DNA of 64,000 nt from Avena insularis (GCA_023614405.1 CM042685.1:189568257-189632256); one strand, 5' to 3'. Shown: positions 43,746-55,800, counted from the first letter of the stretch. Program-made: numbers and translations. The notes: a model not told the origin generated them from the sequence alone.

Positions 43746-44630
43746 CTAGCACCCATTGCATCTTTGGACGATGTCCTTGGCATCGTTCATGGCCGTTGGC
43801 CAGTAAAATCCGGCTCGTAGAGCTTTGGCGACAAGGGCGTGGTTGCCCGCATGATGGCCGCAGATGCCCTCGTGGATGTCTTGGAGGATGGTTTTGCCAT
43901 CACCGATGGTGACGCACCTTTGGAGTACACCCGAAATGTTGCGCTTGTACAGCTCACCATTGATGATGGTGAAGGCCTTGGACCGGCGAGATATGCATCG
44001 GGCATCTATCGGGCTATCAGGCAGTTCTCCGTCTATCAGGTACCTGTGGTATGGTCGTGTCCAAGTTTCTTCGACTGCCATGACCTGCATTAGGTTGACC
44101 ACTTCGACCTCTGTGTCGAGTTTTTCGGGTCCTTCCTGATCATCGGGTAGCGCAGCCCCCGAGTGCTCTGCTTCTTCGGGTGATCCCTTTGGGAATTTCC
44201 GTTTGATGGATGGCACGCAGATCTGTTCGAGGAACACACCTAGTGGCACCCGTGCACAGGTGGATCCGATGTTGGCGAGTCTGTCGGCCTCTTCGTTGCT
44301 TTCTCTCCCAACATGCCGAAGCTCGCAGCCGTCAAAGTCTCCTTCGAGTGTGTTGTAGAGTGCGCGATACGCAATCATGTCGGCGGCGTGTGCGTCGCAC
44401 TCGTTCATCGTCTGCTGGACGACGAGGTTCGAGTCTCCATAGATGACCAGGTGCGTCGCGCCGCAGATCTTGGCCATCCTCATGCCTTGGATGAGGGCTT
44501 CGTATTCATCCTCGTTGTTGGAAGCTCGAAATTTCATCCGGAGTACGTACTTCATCTTGTCGCCCCGCGGGGAGGTCAGTATGACCCCGGCTCCCGCTCC
44601 GGCTTCGCGCTTGGAGCCGTCTAAGTGCAT
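43746..44630 (-). pseudogene. Second (archaeal-like) RNase H and integrase zinc finger, element B
   Basis: The N-terminal half is a complete-looking RNase H with four acidic positions: MHLDGSKREAGAGAGVILTS, ASNNEDEYEALIQGM, LVIYGDSNLVVQQ and EEADRLANIGS. This extra RNase H follows the degenerate first one and is the hallmark of the Tat clade. The C-terminal half has the integrase HHCC finger (GICGHHAGNHAL; VQRCNGC). A stop separates it from the RT segment; it is in the same frame as gag and RT. Confidence 0.87.
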
Positions 44631-44639
44631 CGTCCATGA

Positions 44640-45990
44640 CTATGTCATGTCCGGCGTGTCTGGCAGCTGCAGTTCCATCCAGTGGACGAGGAAGTCTGGA
44701 AGGACCTGCGACTTGATCGTGTGGCGCTTCTCGTAGACGATGTCTAGAGGTGACAGCTCGATGCCCCACAGGGCCACACATCCTATGGCCTTCGGGTTGT
44801 TCAGGATGCTGTTCAGGGGTGCCTCATTGACGACCATCACCTGATGTTCCTGGAAGAAGTGGCTCGGCCGACGAGCCGCCATGAACACGCCGTAGGCGAG
44901 TTTCTGGTAGTGAGGGTACCTCTGCTTTGTCGGCGTCAGTACCTCGCTGAGGTAGTAGATTGGGCGTTGGACCCCATGTGTCTTCCCTTCTTCGGGTCGC
45001 TCGACCACCAGTACGGTGCTTACCACCTGGTGTGTGGCTGCTATGTATAGCAGTAAAGGCTCGCGCTCCTTTGGCGTGACCAAGACGGGCGAGGTGGAGA
45101 GCAGCCGCTTTAGATCCTCGAATGCGTCGTCCGCCTCGGGCGTCCACTCGAATTTGTCTGCCTTGCGTAACAGCTGATAGAACGGCAAAGATTTTTCGCC
45201 CATGCGGCTGATGAACCTGCTCAATGCCACGATTCGTCCGGCAAGCTGCTGGACGCCCTTGAGGTTCTTCGGCTTCTCCATGGCCATGATGGCCCGGATT
45301 TTCTTCGGGTTCGCCTCGATCCTTCGCTGGGAGATGAAGTAGCCAAGCAGCTGACCAGATGGGACGCCGAAGGCGCATTTTTCTGGGTTTACCTTGATCT
45401 TGTATCGATCAAGGTTATCGAACGTCTCGCGGAGATTGTCGATGAGCGTCTTGGCCTCCCTTATTTTGATGACTATGTCGTCAACATAGACTTGGATGTT
45501 GCGGCCGATCTGGTCCTTCAGGCATGCCTTCATGCATCGTTGGTACGTGGCGCCTGCGTTCTTCAGCCCAAAGGGCATTGTGTTGTAGCAGAACACTCCG
45601 AACAGCATGATGAACGTTGTTTTCTCCTGATCCTCGACCTTTAGTGGGATCTAGTTGTAGCCTGGCTAGGCATCAAGGAAGGAGAGTTTCTCGCATCCTG
45701 CAGTCGAATCGATGATCTGATCGATCCGAGGGAGAGGGAAGTGATCCTTCGGGCAGTGCTTGTTCAGCGATGTGAAGTCCACGCACATCCGCAGGATGTC
45801 CGTGTCCTTTTTGGGGACCATCACGGTGTTGGCGAGCCACTCGCCCTCCTTGATCTCCCTGATGAAGTTTGCGTAGAGTAGTCTGTTGACTTCGACTCTG
45901 ATTGCTTCGGCCCGCGGTTCGGACAGTCATCGGATGGACTGTTCGACAGGCTTGGCGTCTGGAAAGACGTCGAGTGCGTGCTCGGCGAAT
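44640..45990 (-). pseudogene. Reverse transcriptase and degenerate RNase H, element B
   Basis: RT motifs run from about 45930 (EIKEGEWLANTVMVPKK, then CVDFTSLNKHCPKDHFPL), through NTMPFGLKNAGATYQRC, to an intact catalytic box VYVDDIVIK. Two TAG stops lie near 45655-45670. The following RNase H keeps RPIYYLSEVLTPTKQRYPHY but lacks the first catalytic Asp (LLLYIAATHQ), as is usual for the first RNase H of Tat elements. The same frame runs back to gag, so RT was part of a single Gag-Pol polyprotein. Confidence 0.87.
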
Positions 45991-46184
45991 TCCCTAGGAA
46001 CTCATGGCATGTCCGCGGGACACCAGGCGAAGATTTCCCAGCGCTCACGGAGGAATTCGACGAGCGCGCTTTCCTATGCAGAGCTGAGGTTGTTGGCGAT
46101 CAGCGCCTTCTTGGAGGCATCCGTTGGATGGACTTGCAGCTTCTTTGCGTTGACGGTGGAGTCGAAGGACATGTCTGGTGCGTT

Positions 46185-48614
46185 CTATCTTGCGACTGGG
46201 GGTGCCCCGTTGTCCATCACCTCGTGGAGCCTTACGAGCTCCTCCTGCATGCCGAATGACTGGGAGATTCTGTTGAAGTCCCTGTCGCAGTGGTCCGATC
46301 GGGTGAAGCTCCCGTGGACCGTGATGACGCCCCTGGGTCCTGGCATCTTGAGTAGCAGGTACGCATAGCGCGGTACCGCCAGGAATCGTGTGAATGCCAC
46401 GCGTCCGAGGATGGCATGGTATTGTGATGGCCAGTCCACCACTTAGAACTCGAGTCGCTCGCACCGGAAGTTATCCGGCTTGCCAAAGATGACGTTGAGC
46501 CATATCTTTCCCAGGGGGAATACGCCCTTCCCTGGGACGATGCCGTGGAACATTGTATCGGAATGTTCCAGGCTGCACAGCGGGATCCGCATTGCTGCCA
46601 AGGTACTGGCAAAAATCAGATTGATGTCGCTGCCACCATCCATGAGGACACGGCTCATGTCGAACCCTCCAATCTGCGCCTCGAGCACCAGGGCAAGATG
46701 ACCTGGGCGAGGGACCTGGCAAGGGTGATCCGATCGACTGAACATGATGCAGGACTCCGATCCGCTGAGGTACTCGGGGATGGCGGGCGGAGCGGTCACG
46801 GCCAGATTAATTTGGCGGGTGATTTTCTTCTGCACGTTGTTTGTTGAGCGCCCTTTTTGGATCATCAGCGATCCTTTCGGCGCGGGATACCCGTGCCTAC
46901 CATTATTCTGCGCGGGTGCGATTGGGTGGTTCGAAGGTCCCGCGGGTGGTGGTGGAGGAGCTCCATGTGCGATCTCACCTGGTGCAGGTGCGTTCCCGTA
47001 TCCGGGGTTCGGGGCTTGCTGCCTCATCTGAGCCATGCTCTCGCTGAGTTTCTGGAACTCACGGCAGTCCTTAAGCATGTGTCTTGACTTCTTCTTCTTA
47101 CCATCCTGCTTGCCGATGTAGAAGTGGATGGTGCGTGGACCCGATAGTTTATCGTATGCTGAGGGTCCGTCGTCGCGGCATCGGCGTTGCCATGACTGCG
47201 TTGGGCGTCCTCCATCGTGGAAGTTGCTTCCGCAGTATCCGCCGCTGCTGCGGTTGTCATCGTTGCGGCGGTCGGCGTAGCCAGCTGCGACCATGTCGGG
47301 TCCATCGCGATCGTCGTAGACGCGCGATCTTCTCTTGCTACGGCGCTCACTTCGCCGTCCGTAGTCATCTTCCTCCTCCGAGTGCGCTCAGTGGAAGGAG
47401 TCCTCGCCATCGGCCCACCTGTTGGCGATGTCCATGAGGTGGTCGAGTGTCTTGGGCTTGACGCGCCCAAGTTCTTCCTTGAAGTCCTGGCGTTTGACGT
47501 CGTCCTTGAAGGCGTCGATAGCTCTCTCTTCAGAGATGTGCGCCGTGAAGTTCTTGGTGTTGGACCAGCGCAGTATGTACGAGCAAATGGATTCGCCCGT
47601 TCGTTGGGTGCAGGCCCGCAGCTCCTCGATCGAGGCTGGCCTCTTGCTGGTGCCCTTGAAGTTTCAGACGAAACTGTACGCCAGTTCCTCCCAGCTTCGG
47701 ATGGATCCCGAGGATAGGCTGCTAAGCCAGATTCGAGTTGCGCCTGTCAGCTGCAGCTGAAGGCATTGCATGGCGGTTTCCTTCTTTCCGCCGTGTAGCT
47801 TTACGGACGACAGGTGGTCACTGAGCAACGCCTTGGGGTCCTGTGTGCCGTCAAATTTTGGAGTGTCCGAAGGAAGCTTGAAGTTTCGCGGCATCTGTGT
47901 CCGCCGAACGGATCTGCTGAAGCATCGGGCTCCGCAGAGTTCTCCTTCGTTATCATCTTCCTCGGATTCGGACGAGCATGCGCGCTTGGCACGCGCTTTA
48001 TCGATCTTGCGCTGGGTGAGCTTGCTTCGAGCGTCGTACTCACGGCTGCGATGGCACGAGCTCTTGTGCCTTCGAGGAAGGTCGTGCTCTTCATCCTCGG
48101 ATGAGGGCGTGGGGCTGCGGTTGAACCTGACCGCAGTCTTCTTCTTTGGCTCCGCAGGAGCTTCTCCGTGGAGCGTAGCTCCAACGAGTCCGAGTCCGGT
48201 AAGCGCGGACTTGTGCATGGCCCTTTTCGGGTCCCCCTCCGGAGGTGGATGGAACGCGAGGTACGCGGTGGCGGCCATGATCGCAGCTTGCAGCGTCTTC
48301 GGGATGACGTTGTCGTCAGCATCCATCTCCATGAAGGACGCATTGAGGGCCCGAGTCACCTCGCGGCGTGCCTTGGGATCCATGTTCTCCGTGCGAGAAC
48401 GGTGCTTGTTTCCATGGTTGCCATGCAAGCTGGAGCCAATTCCCATGGCGGAGAGCGCAGCTCGCCGTGCGCTCGACTCCGAGGCTGCTTGCTTGCGTTT
48501 GTCAAGCACCTCTTGCATCTTCACCTGCTTTTTGTGCTCCTCGATTAGGAGCATGTGGTATGCCATAAGCATGTCCCGTGAGGCACCCACGGGCAGGATC
48601 TTATTTCCTGCCAC
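46185..48614 (-). pseudogene. Gag and protease, element B
   Basis: One frame interrupted by three stops (about 47662, 47391 and 46443). The N-terminal part is acidic/basic low-complexity with runs such as RNFKLPSDTPKFDGTQDPKA. The capsid region follows (GATRIWLSSLSSGSIRSWEE, then KRPASIEELRACTQRTGESI), and then an Arg/Asp-rich RNA-binding region. The protease active site is VLMDGGSDINLIF (Asp-Gly-Gly in place of Asp-Thr-Gly), with SQYHAILGRVAFTRF as its C-terminal signature. Being in frame with RT, it fits a single-polyprotein Tat element. The stops make it inactive. Confidence 0.82.
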
Positions 48615-48764
48615 GGCATCGCGTGCTTGAGCCCATCCTTCCTTGCTGAGGTGGATGACCCGATCGGTGTCGTCCCTATTGGGCAGGGGGGCTGGCTTCT
48701 TCTATTCTCGCCATTTCTACCCTACGGGTTAGGTGGCGGGTTAGGCGCGTGGTGTTCCGCGTCA

Positions 48765-49220
48765 CTACGATGATCGCGCGCATTGGTAGCGCCAGATTGG
48801 ATCGGATCCAGAACCGTAGGTACCTTCATCCGATGGCGAATCGCACAGATCTGAGTTGCAGCTGTTGCTGTCGTAGGACTCATCTGTCGATGGCGATGTG
48901 CATAGCACGGGGTGTGGAGCCCATGAAGCGGGCCTGATCGATGGCAGGGGCACCCGCTCTGGGAGGCGGAGGGTGCCGGTCTGCCCCACCTGGAAGCACA
49001 AGCTCCCGAACAGGATCTCGAGTCTGTCGCCAACGGGCTCGAAGTCCTTCAGGGTGGCTGGCGAGTGGGCGATGAAGTCGAAGGCGCCGAAGAGGAGATG
49101 ACTCTCCGTCTCCACGGAGTTGTAGATCGCTTTGGTTGGGACCGTCAAGATCGCACAATCAGCGCCTCCAGTTCCCACAAACGGCTCCAATTGACGAGGT
49201 TTAATCTCGTCAATGCCCAT
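48765..49220 (-). CDS. Leader ORF of element B starting inside the 5' LTR
   Basis: A 151-residue frame from an ATG within the LTR (MGIDEIKPRQLEPFVG) that runs through the LTR end and PBS into the internal region. It is in the same frame as gag, with one stop (48765-48767) and a second nearby before the gag frame proper. It contains a compact segment (HLLFGAFDFIAHSPATLKDF; ILFGSLCFQVGQTGTLRLP) of no family I recognise and a Ser/Asp-rich tail. It may be the true N-terminus of the polyprotein or a separate leader peptide. Confidence 0.45.
   Translation of the reverse strand: MGIDEIKPRQLEPFVGTGGADCAILTVPTKAIYNSVETESHLLFGAFDFIAHSPATLKDFEPVGDRLEILFGSLCFQVGQTGTLRLPERVPLPSIRPASWAPHPVLCTSPSTDESYDSNSCNSDLCDSPSDEGTYGSGSDPIWRYQCARSS
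49174..49189 (-). other. Primer-binding site region of element B
   Basis: On the minus strand TGGAGCCGTTTGTGGG begins two bases after the LTR end. The position and TGG start fit a PBS. I do not assign the tRNA. Confidence 0.6.
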
Positions 49221-49691
49221 TGTTATGGACTTGGGTTTTGGAGAAGATGGGGATGCTGGAGATCGCGGAACGGTTAGCAAACAAGCCACACGGGGACACG
49301 AGGTTTACCCAGGTTCAGGCCCCCGAAGGTAAAACCCTACTCCTGCTTGTTTACTCTTGATTACGGCGGAACCGAAAGTTACAAGGGTGCGCAGATGCAA
49401 TCTGGCGTGGAGGTGTGTATGCGGTGGTATGAGAGAGAGCCTCCTCGTCGTGCCCTCCTAGCCTTTATATAGAGATAGGAAGGTCTCGGGCACAGATCGA
49501 GTCGGTTACAGGTTCTAGGGTTTATCCCTTTGAATATTCTATCTACTCTAGTCTTGTTCTCTAAGGATCCGAAGGCTTCATGGGCCCTGGCCACCCGAAA
49601 GTATTTATGGGCTGGCGCATATTCTCGTGGGCCTTTCTTGGGCTAGACTAGGTATGCTAAGGTCGTGTACCCGTAGGGTATAACCATGTCA
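49192..49691 (-). repeat. 5' LTR of element B
   Basis: 500 bp, TGACGAGG to CATGTCA, close to the left copy. A minus-strand TATATAAAG at 49463-49471 is the likely core promoter. It is followed by CTCGT of the target duplication and then Copia A LTR sequence. Confidence 0.9.
49463..49471 (-). promoter_or_regulatory. TATA box of element B 5' LTR
   Basis: TATATAAAG on the minus strand, conserved in the other LTR (37164-37172). Confidence 0.6.
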
Positions 49692-49958
49692 CTCGTGGTT
49701 GATGTAGACGATTTCTTGCCGATCTCAAGATCGAGAGGAAGTCCTAGCGCCGCAAATCAGCAGCGCATCTGTGCTCGCACACACGTCCGAGGCACCGAGC
49801 AACCTCCGCCTCCTCGCTCCAAAGAATGCATAACTCTTTCTTGCCAAATAGCCACCGGGAACATGTATCTCGCTAGTCCGAGACCATGGGGGATAAATTC
49901 TAGAGGGGGAGAGAGATCCTTCACGAGGAGGTGTGAGTGAGAAGTGAGGAGGGGGTGC

Positions 49959-49966
49959 CTTTTATA
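49959..49966 (-). promoter_or_regulatory. TATA box of Copia A 5' LTR
   Basis: TATAAAAG on the minus strand, conserved with 30591-30598. Confidence 0.55.
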
Positions 49967-50090
49967 GGAGAGGGGGAACCCCAAGGAGGTGGACGGCGCA
50001 TGGGGGCTGCCCCCTTGCCCTCCCCTCATTCATGTGGGTGGACACTCCACTCACAAAAATCCTTTCAATTCCCTCCACTCAAAATTGCTA

Positions 50091-50172
50091 CTCCCTCCGA
50101 CCCCAAATAAGTGTCATGGTTTTGAACTAGAGCTAGTTCAAAACCGCGACACTTATTTAGGATCGGAGGGAG
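50091..50172. mobile_element. Stowaway MITE (82 bp), near-perfect hairpin, with empty site in the sister LTR
   Basis: Starts CTCCCTCCGACCCCAAATAA and ends with its near-exact inverse; almost the whole element folds back on itself. TA flanks both ends (50089-50090 and 50173-50174). The sister LTR has the uninterrupted site with a single TA at 30732-30733, which proves insertion after the LTRs were formed. Confidence 0.95.
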
Positions 50173-51258
50173 TATTAAATTTCCACCAAATTTAATGCAA
50201 ACTCTCATTAAATAAAACTCCTTTTATTTATTCAGAATTTTGTCAATTACTTTAATTACAAACATTTTCGCATATAATCCCTTGCTAGTATTTCATTTCA
50301 CATGCAAAAACACTTTCTACAATTTCACCCGAAAACCTGTTTCGGTATCTAGTGAAATAAATTCCTATGCTTGTTATTCTTTCTGGCATGAAACTTTTGC
50401 TCCAATTGGATGTCAGTGTCTCTTAAGTGTGTCACCCTATGGTTCGCGAATAATGCGGACATGATCGAGACCCCTCTCGGATCAATAATCAGAAGAGGGA
50501 TCTGGAGACCCATATTGACTCCCACACATTCAACGATGACTTTCTTGTGATCGTCGGAACCTTTTCTGCTAGTATCTTAATCCCTTTGTTTCATGATATA
50601 TTACATGTCCGAGATTCGATCATCGGTATCTCCATACCAAGTTTGATCTCGTTACTGACATGCACACTTTTCTCGTTCCCGTGATATAACATTCTAGTGA
50701 TCAAATCACTTGCTTGCAAGCTAACCAATGTGATATCACCGAGATGGCCCAGAGTATATCTATCCGTCATCGGGATGAACAAATTCCACTCTCGATCCAT
50801 GGGCCTCAACATAACACTTTATTAGTTCTGAACCCATCTTTATAATCACCGGTGTGACATTTGATGTTATCAAGAAACTCTTCCGGTGTTAGTGATTGAC
50901 ATGATCTCATGGTCTAAGGATTAGGATCACTTCGTAAGTTGTTATAACAATATAAACTCAATGACTTTTATCGTAATGCTATACTTCAGATGAATGTTCA
51001 TCACACCATTACACTAATGTTGTGACCTCGTTATTAACAACATCCAATGTCCATGATCAGGAAACTTTGATCATATTGTTAATCAATGAGCTAGTTTATA
51101 AGAGAGCCATAACTAGGAACTTCCTTTTTGTTTATTAAACACACATGTATTAAAGTTTCCGTATTAATACAATTATAGCATGCAAAATAAACATTTATCA
51201 TAAACAAGGAATACGATAATAACCACTTTATTATTGCCTCTTGGGCATATTCCCTTCA

Positions 51259-51399
51259 GGATGGGGATCGGTTTGAGCCTGTGACATTACCAGAGAACGC
51301 CGGCACCCAACGGGAAATGATTCAATGGCTGCTTGAGTGGCTACGGAATGTAAAGGAAAGGGTGTTGGACATCACGATGATGACCATGTATCACATTTG
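51259..51399 (+). pseudogene. LINE segment 2
   Basis: A short stretch in frame with the LINE protein: FEPVTLPENAGTQREMIQWL, then ERVLDITMMTMYHI. It lies between Copia A (left) and Copia C (right) and ends in the ATTTG duplication shared with segment 3. It covers the region between zf-RVT and RNase H; some LINE sequence between 30204 and 51259 was lost. Confidence 0.75.
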
Positions 51400-52866
51400 T
51401 GTAGGGGTTCGTAGCATGGAAAACAAAAAAATTCTACCGCATGAACACAAACAAGCCAAGATCTATCTACTGGATTGTAGCAACGAGTCGATTAGAGTAC
51501 TCACCCTTGAAGATTCCAAAGCGGTTAACGAGAGAAGATTCTCGTGGGTGATGTAGTCATACACTTTCCGATCACAAGATCGCGTAGATGATCCTTCCGG
51601 TGCTGCGTTCCGGCAGCGCTTCCGTAGTCGGTCACACGTTCGGTACTCTATGAAGATCTTCCTATACCTTGTTCCAGCAGGCAGCGGAGGTTGTAGTTCT
51701 CTCCTCACGATTCCAGCAGCACGACAGCGTGGTGTCATAAGTAGAGGGCAGATCCTGCAAGGCTTCGCCTAAGCCGGAGCAGGTTATGGTGGAGAAATAG
51801 GGTTCCCCAGCGATCTAGGGTTTAGAGGCCGGAGAGGAGGAGGTGGAGGAGTCGGCGGCGACGAACCGGCACCGGCGCTAGGCGGCGGCGCGACAGCAGT
51901 GTGGGGAGGGGCTGGTGTTGTGTGTATCTTGGGGCACCCCCTCCCCTCTATTTATGAGAGGGAGGGCAGCTTGGGAGAGGGGAGTTTGAATCCTTCCCCA
52001 AGTCCCTCTCCTTGTTGGCTTGTGGTGGAGGGAAAGAAGGATTCTTTCCTTCCTCCACAAGGACACATTGTCCCAGTTTGACTTTTCAAACTTTCCTTTT
52101 GACTTTCAATTTGGAGCTTAATTTCTTTCTTACAAATGCCCAACCAAGTGACCTTGGACATGATGAAATCATTCCACTTTTTCATGACACATTCATGTAC
52201 CCTTACCCTTCCGGTCCGGTGAACCTTCTAGACCCTTCTAGATCATTCCGGTGAAAACACCGGAATCATTCCCGAACTCCGGAATTGGACTTTCCTTATA
52301 TGAATCTTATTCTCCGGACCATTCTCGATCTCCTCCGGACCATTCTAGAGTATATATATCTATCATATGGATGTACAAATCCCACTCTTGATCCATGTGC
52401 CTCAAGACATACTTTCCGAACACTTAATGCCACCTGTATACCCACCCAGTTACGGTGTGGTGTTTGATGTCATCAAAGCATCCATCCGGTGATGGTGATT
52501 AGCATGATCTCATGGTCAAAGGAATTAGGTTACTATGTATCAGAAAGCTTATAGCAAATGAACTATTGAAATGACTTGATCTTTATGCTACGCTTAACTA
52601 TAGGAGTATGTCCATCACATCATTCTCCTAATGATATGACCTTGTTGTTAATAACATCTCAATGTTCATGATCAAGAAACCATGATCATATATTAACCAA
52701 CAAGCTAGTTTAACAACAGGCTTTACTAAGGACTCTTTTATGTTTACAAATCACACAAGTATTAATTCCGTTAATACAATTATAGTATGGTATGTAAACA
52801 TTTATCATAAGCATGAAGATATGATAATAACCACTTTATTATTGCCTCTTGGGCATATCTCCAACA
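51400..52866 (-). repeat. 3' LTR of Copia C (internally deleted)
   Basis: 1467 bp against 1830 bp in the other copy. The difference is mainly a deletion at about 52335-52355, corresponding to roughly 58700-59140 of the right LTR. A minus-strand TATA-like CATAAATAG lies at 51949-51957. Confidence 0.9.
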
Positions 52867-55800
52867 GTCTCCCACTTGCACTAGAGACAATAATCTAGTT
52901 TCAAATATTTGTATATTCAACACCTATGGCTTTCCAGTGTTGTATGTACACGATTGCTAGTGATCAACCGATCTTCGGATCTGACACTTTCAGGTCCATG
53001 TGTAATTGCATGTCTTTGCGTCTCTACGCATCACTCATTCTCTAATGAGATGGCTTTGTATAAATTTGGTCCTTTGGTGAGACCTTTAGTTCCTAGGGAT
53101 TAAAACATGTTGACCATATTGTCGTAAAATATATCTTCATAGTATTATCCTGCTATGAACTACACCTAGTTTGATAACGAACTACTTGACACAAATGCCC
53201 TCTTTTGCTGCTATAATAGCAGTCATATACTTAGTCTTTTGTTGTAGTATCTGTCATAATGTCTTAACTTGGAACTCATCCAAATACATTATGGAACTTA
53301 CTTTCCATTATATTATGCCACCCTTAGTTTAGATTGAGATAAACTTAATTTGTACTTTGTGACAAAACTAGTATCAATGTAATACTGTTACAATGAACTA
53401 ACCATCTATTTGTTACTTCTACAAAATAATATATTCTTAGTTATTCTAAAAGATCATAAGAATATCTTTACTATCGTCCAATAATCATCTTATGAATCAT
53501 TTTGGTATACGCTCATAACATTTAGAGCATAGGACATATCTGGATTTGTACACATCACAACATGATTGATAAAATACTCTTTGTGATTTTATCTATCAAG
53601 TATCAAAAATACTTGAATCTTGATTCAATCCTTCCTATGCAACAAGAACCTTTCTTGTAATTTCTATATTGAACTCATTCAATATCTCATCTATGTACTT
53701 CTGGAACAACCATATTAGCGTCTCAATTTATCCATATAGACATTGATGCCAAATATTCGGGTTCTACCTAAGCCTTTCATCGAGATGAAATTCTTAACCT
53801 GTGTCATTAAAAGATACATCATTTCCAATCAACAATATGTCTTCCACATAATGTATTAGAAATATGTCTTAGAGCTCCCACTTAATTTCTTGCAAATGCA
53901 AGCATCTTCATCGTCTCCGATGAAATTAAACTCTTTTAACAGTTTCATCATAGTGAAGATTCCAACTTCGTGATGCTTACTTCAACCATTGAAATTTACA
54001 TATGGTTTTAGCATCCTTTGAATTAACAAAACCTTTTAGATCGTGTCATGCACACATCCTAGGTAACCATTCTATTAGAAGAACTTGTTTGATTATTCAA
54101 CTACCACATAACAAAATTATATGTAGTGGTTGGTACATTAATCCGTCTAGACTAAATATCGCTTAATGAAAGATCAGATCTTGTCATAGTCAACTCTTTG
54201 AACATTGTCATGAACTCTTTACCGACATGTCGACAATTTCATAGATGTGAAACATCCATGTCTATTTATTTATAGATCCAAATACGACTATAAGGTCTTG
54301 CACCTTTTCATAGGATCTTTCAAGTTTAAAGCTTGATCTCTCGTGTATGGAACTATCACGGATTTTATGGCTTCAAGCCATTTGACGGAGTCAGGTCCCA
54401 TCATTTGCATGTAGTAGGTTCATTATTGTCATTTAACCCTCAAATCTTGGTATTTGATTGTTTACCTGACCTACTTGGTTCAATAGGAACTTAGACCTCC
54501 GTAACCATAACCTTTGAGGCATGTGAGCCATGAGCATTGTTGTTGCCTTCGGAACACTTTTCGGCGCTGTGCAACTTTGCACATATAGCTAAGGTTCTTT
54601 TAACCTTATCAAAGTTCTATTGTCCTCCCACTTAACTTTTCACGAAAAATTCCTTCACAAAGAAACTTGACGTTCCAAGCGACAAACATTTTTGTCTTTG
54701 GTGTTATGGAGGAATACTCAACGATTATTCGAAATAACATACAAAGATATGTTCATCTGATTTTGGTTGCAAACATCTTTCTTATGCATAGCATACCAAT
54801 GTTTAAGAAAGGACAACTTGGGTTTTATCCCAAACCATAACTTTATATGGTGTCATTTCAACAGATTATGATGGAGCTCTTTTCCGTGGAAAAACGGTAG
54901 TCTCTAAAGCTTTAATCTTTAAAATATAATGGCAGTTTTATAAATTACACCTTTGATCTTACCATGTCAAACAAGGTTTCATTACATATCTCGAACGCTC
55001 CATACTTTTATGGTGTTTCGGGAAATACAAATCCACGGAACAATTCCTAAAATCTAAGGTATTATGCTAAACTTGTAACTCAAATATCTTCCTTTATGAT
55101 CCTATCATAAATTCTGTATTTTCTTGTTACATTGATTTTGCACTTCATCTTGAAAGTCTTTGAACTTTTCAAATGTTTCACACTTCATCCTCATTAAGTA
55201 AAATATTCATATACTCAAATTTTCGGAGAAAGCATATGAATTTGAAATCCATCGCTCTCGACTACACGTAATGGACTTCATACATCAAATATGTACAAAT
55301 TCCAATAATCTAGTCATTCGTTCCCTTTTGGCCTATGAACGAAGTTTTAATTATCTCTAGGAAAGTTTCACAAGCATCATTTGATCAAAAATCAAAAGAC
55401 TCCAAAATTCCATCCACATGGAGTTTCTTCATGTTTTCTTTCCAATATAATTTAAACGGTGATGTCACTTCCTAGGTGATCTTTCAATCAATTTGTCTTT
55501 TGACATGCACTAGTTTTATGGATGTGATTTCTCCAACGATATTTGTAAATCATCCATCTTTTATGGATTATGGCAATTATTTGAACAACCCTTTTGTTCT
55601 CATAATACCTGATCGAAATAACAATTATTGAAACAAATCTTGAAGGTAAGTTTTGATTTCAACGAGCAACACAAAAACCCTTTATTTGTTCTCGATGAAC
55701 ATCATCACATATTCTTTTGCTTGTTACTTAGGCCATTGTAGTTCATGAATTGTGTTGTTTCATATGACGATTCACACCAACAAATTCAGTATCCAATACT

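Larger units (their letters stand above)
36892..49691 (-). mobile_element. Tat-type Gypsy element B with antisense accessory genes
   Basis: It has two ~500-bp LTRs (36892-37390 and 49192-49691) flanked by CTCAT/CTCGT (36887-36891 and 49692-49696), a target duplication with one mismatch; the unoccupied homologous LTR has CTCGT. On the minus strand it encodes leader, Gag, protease, RT, a degenerate RNase H, a second (archaeal-like) RNase H and integrase. The dual RNase H marks the Tat clade. Between integrase and 3' LTR, plus-strand exons form an antisense gene. I counted about 22 substitutions between the LTRs by eye, roughly 4-5%, suggesting an insertion within the last few million years. Confidence 0.88.
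30207..51258 (-). mobile_element. Copia element A (BARE/Angela-like), carrying element B and a Stowaway
   Basis: Minus-strand Copia: 3' LTR at 30207-31814, decayed internal region, PBS complement at 36728-36739, and 5' LTR from 36741, interrupted by Gypsy element B and resuming at 49692-51258. On the minus strand the LTR starts TGAAGGGAATATGCCC, close to the ATATGCCC-type start of BARE/Angela relatives. The polypurine tract GTGCAAGTGGGAGAC adjoins the 3' LTR. The outer left ~38 bp of the left LTR are absent. GGATG occurs on both sides (about 30202-30206 and 51259-51263) and may be the target duplication, though the missing LTR edge makes this uncertain. Confidence 0.8.
49692..51258 (-). repeat. 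5' LTR of Copia A, second piece
   Basis: It resumes CTCGTGGTTGATGTAG after element B and ends CCCTTCA at 51258. It aligns with 30325-31814 apart from an inserted Stowaway at 50091-50172. A minus-strand TATAAAAG lies at 49959-49966. Confidence 0.87.

Noticed and set aside
47770..48630. 286-aa plus-strand ORF opposite gag of element B
   Set aside because: It is the reverse of the gag frame; Cys/Ser-rich low-complexity sequence without a domain.
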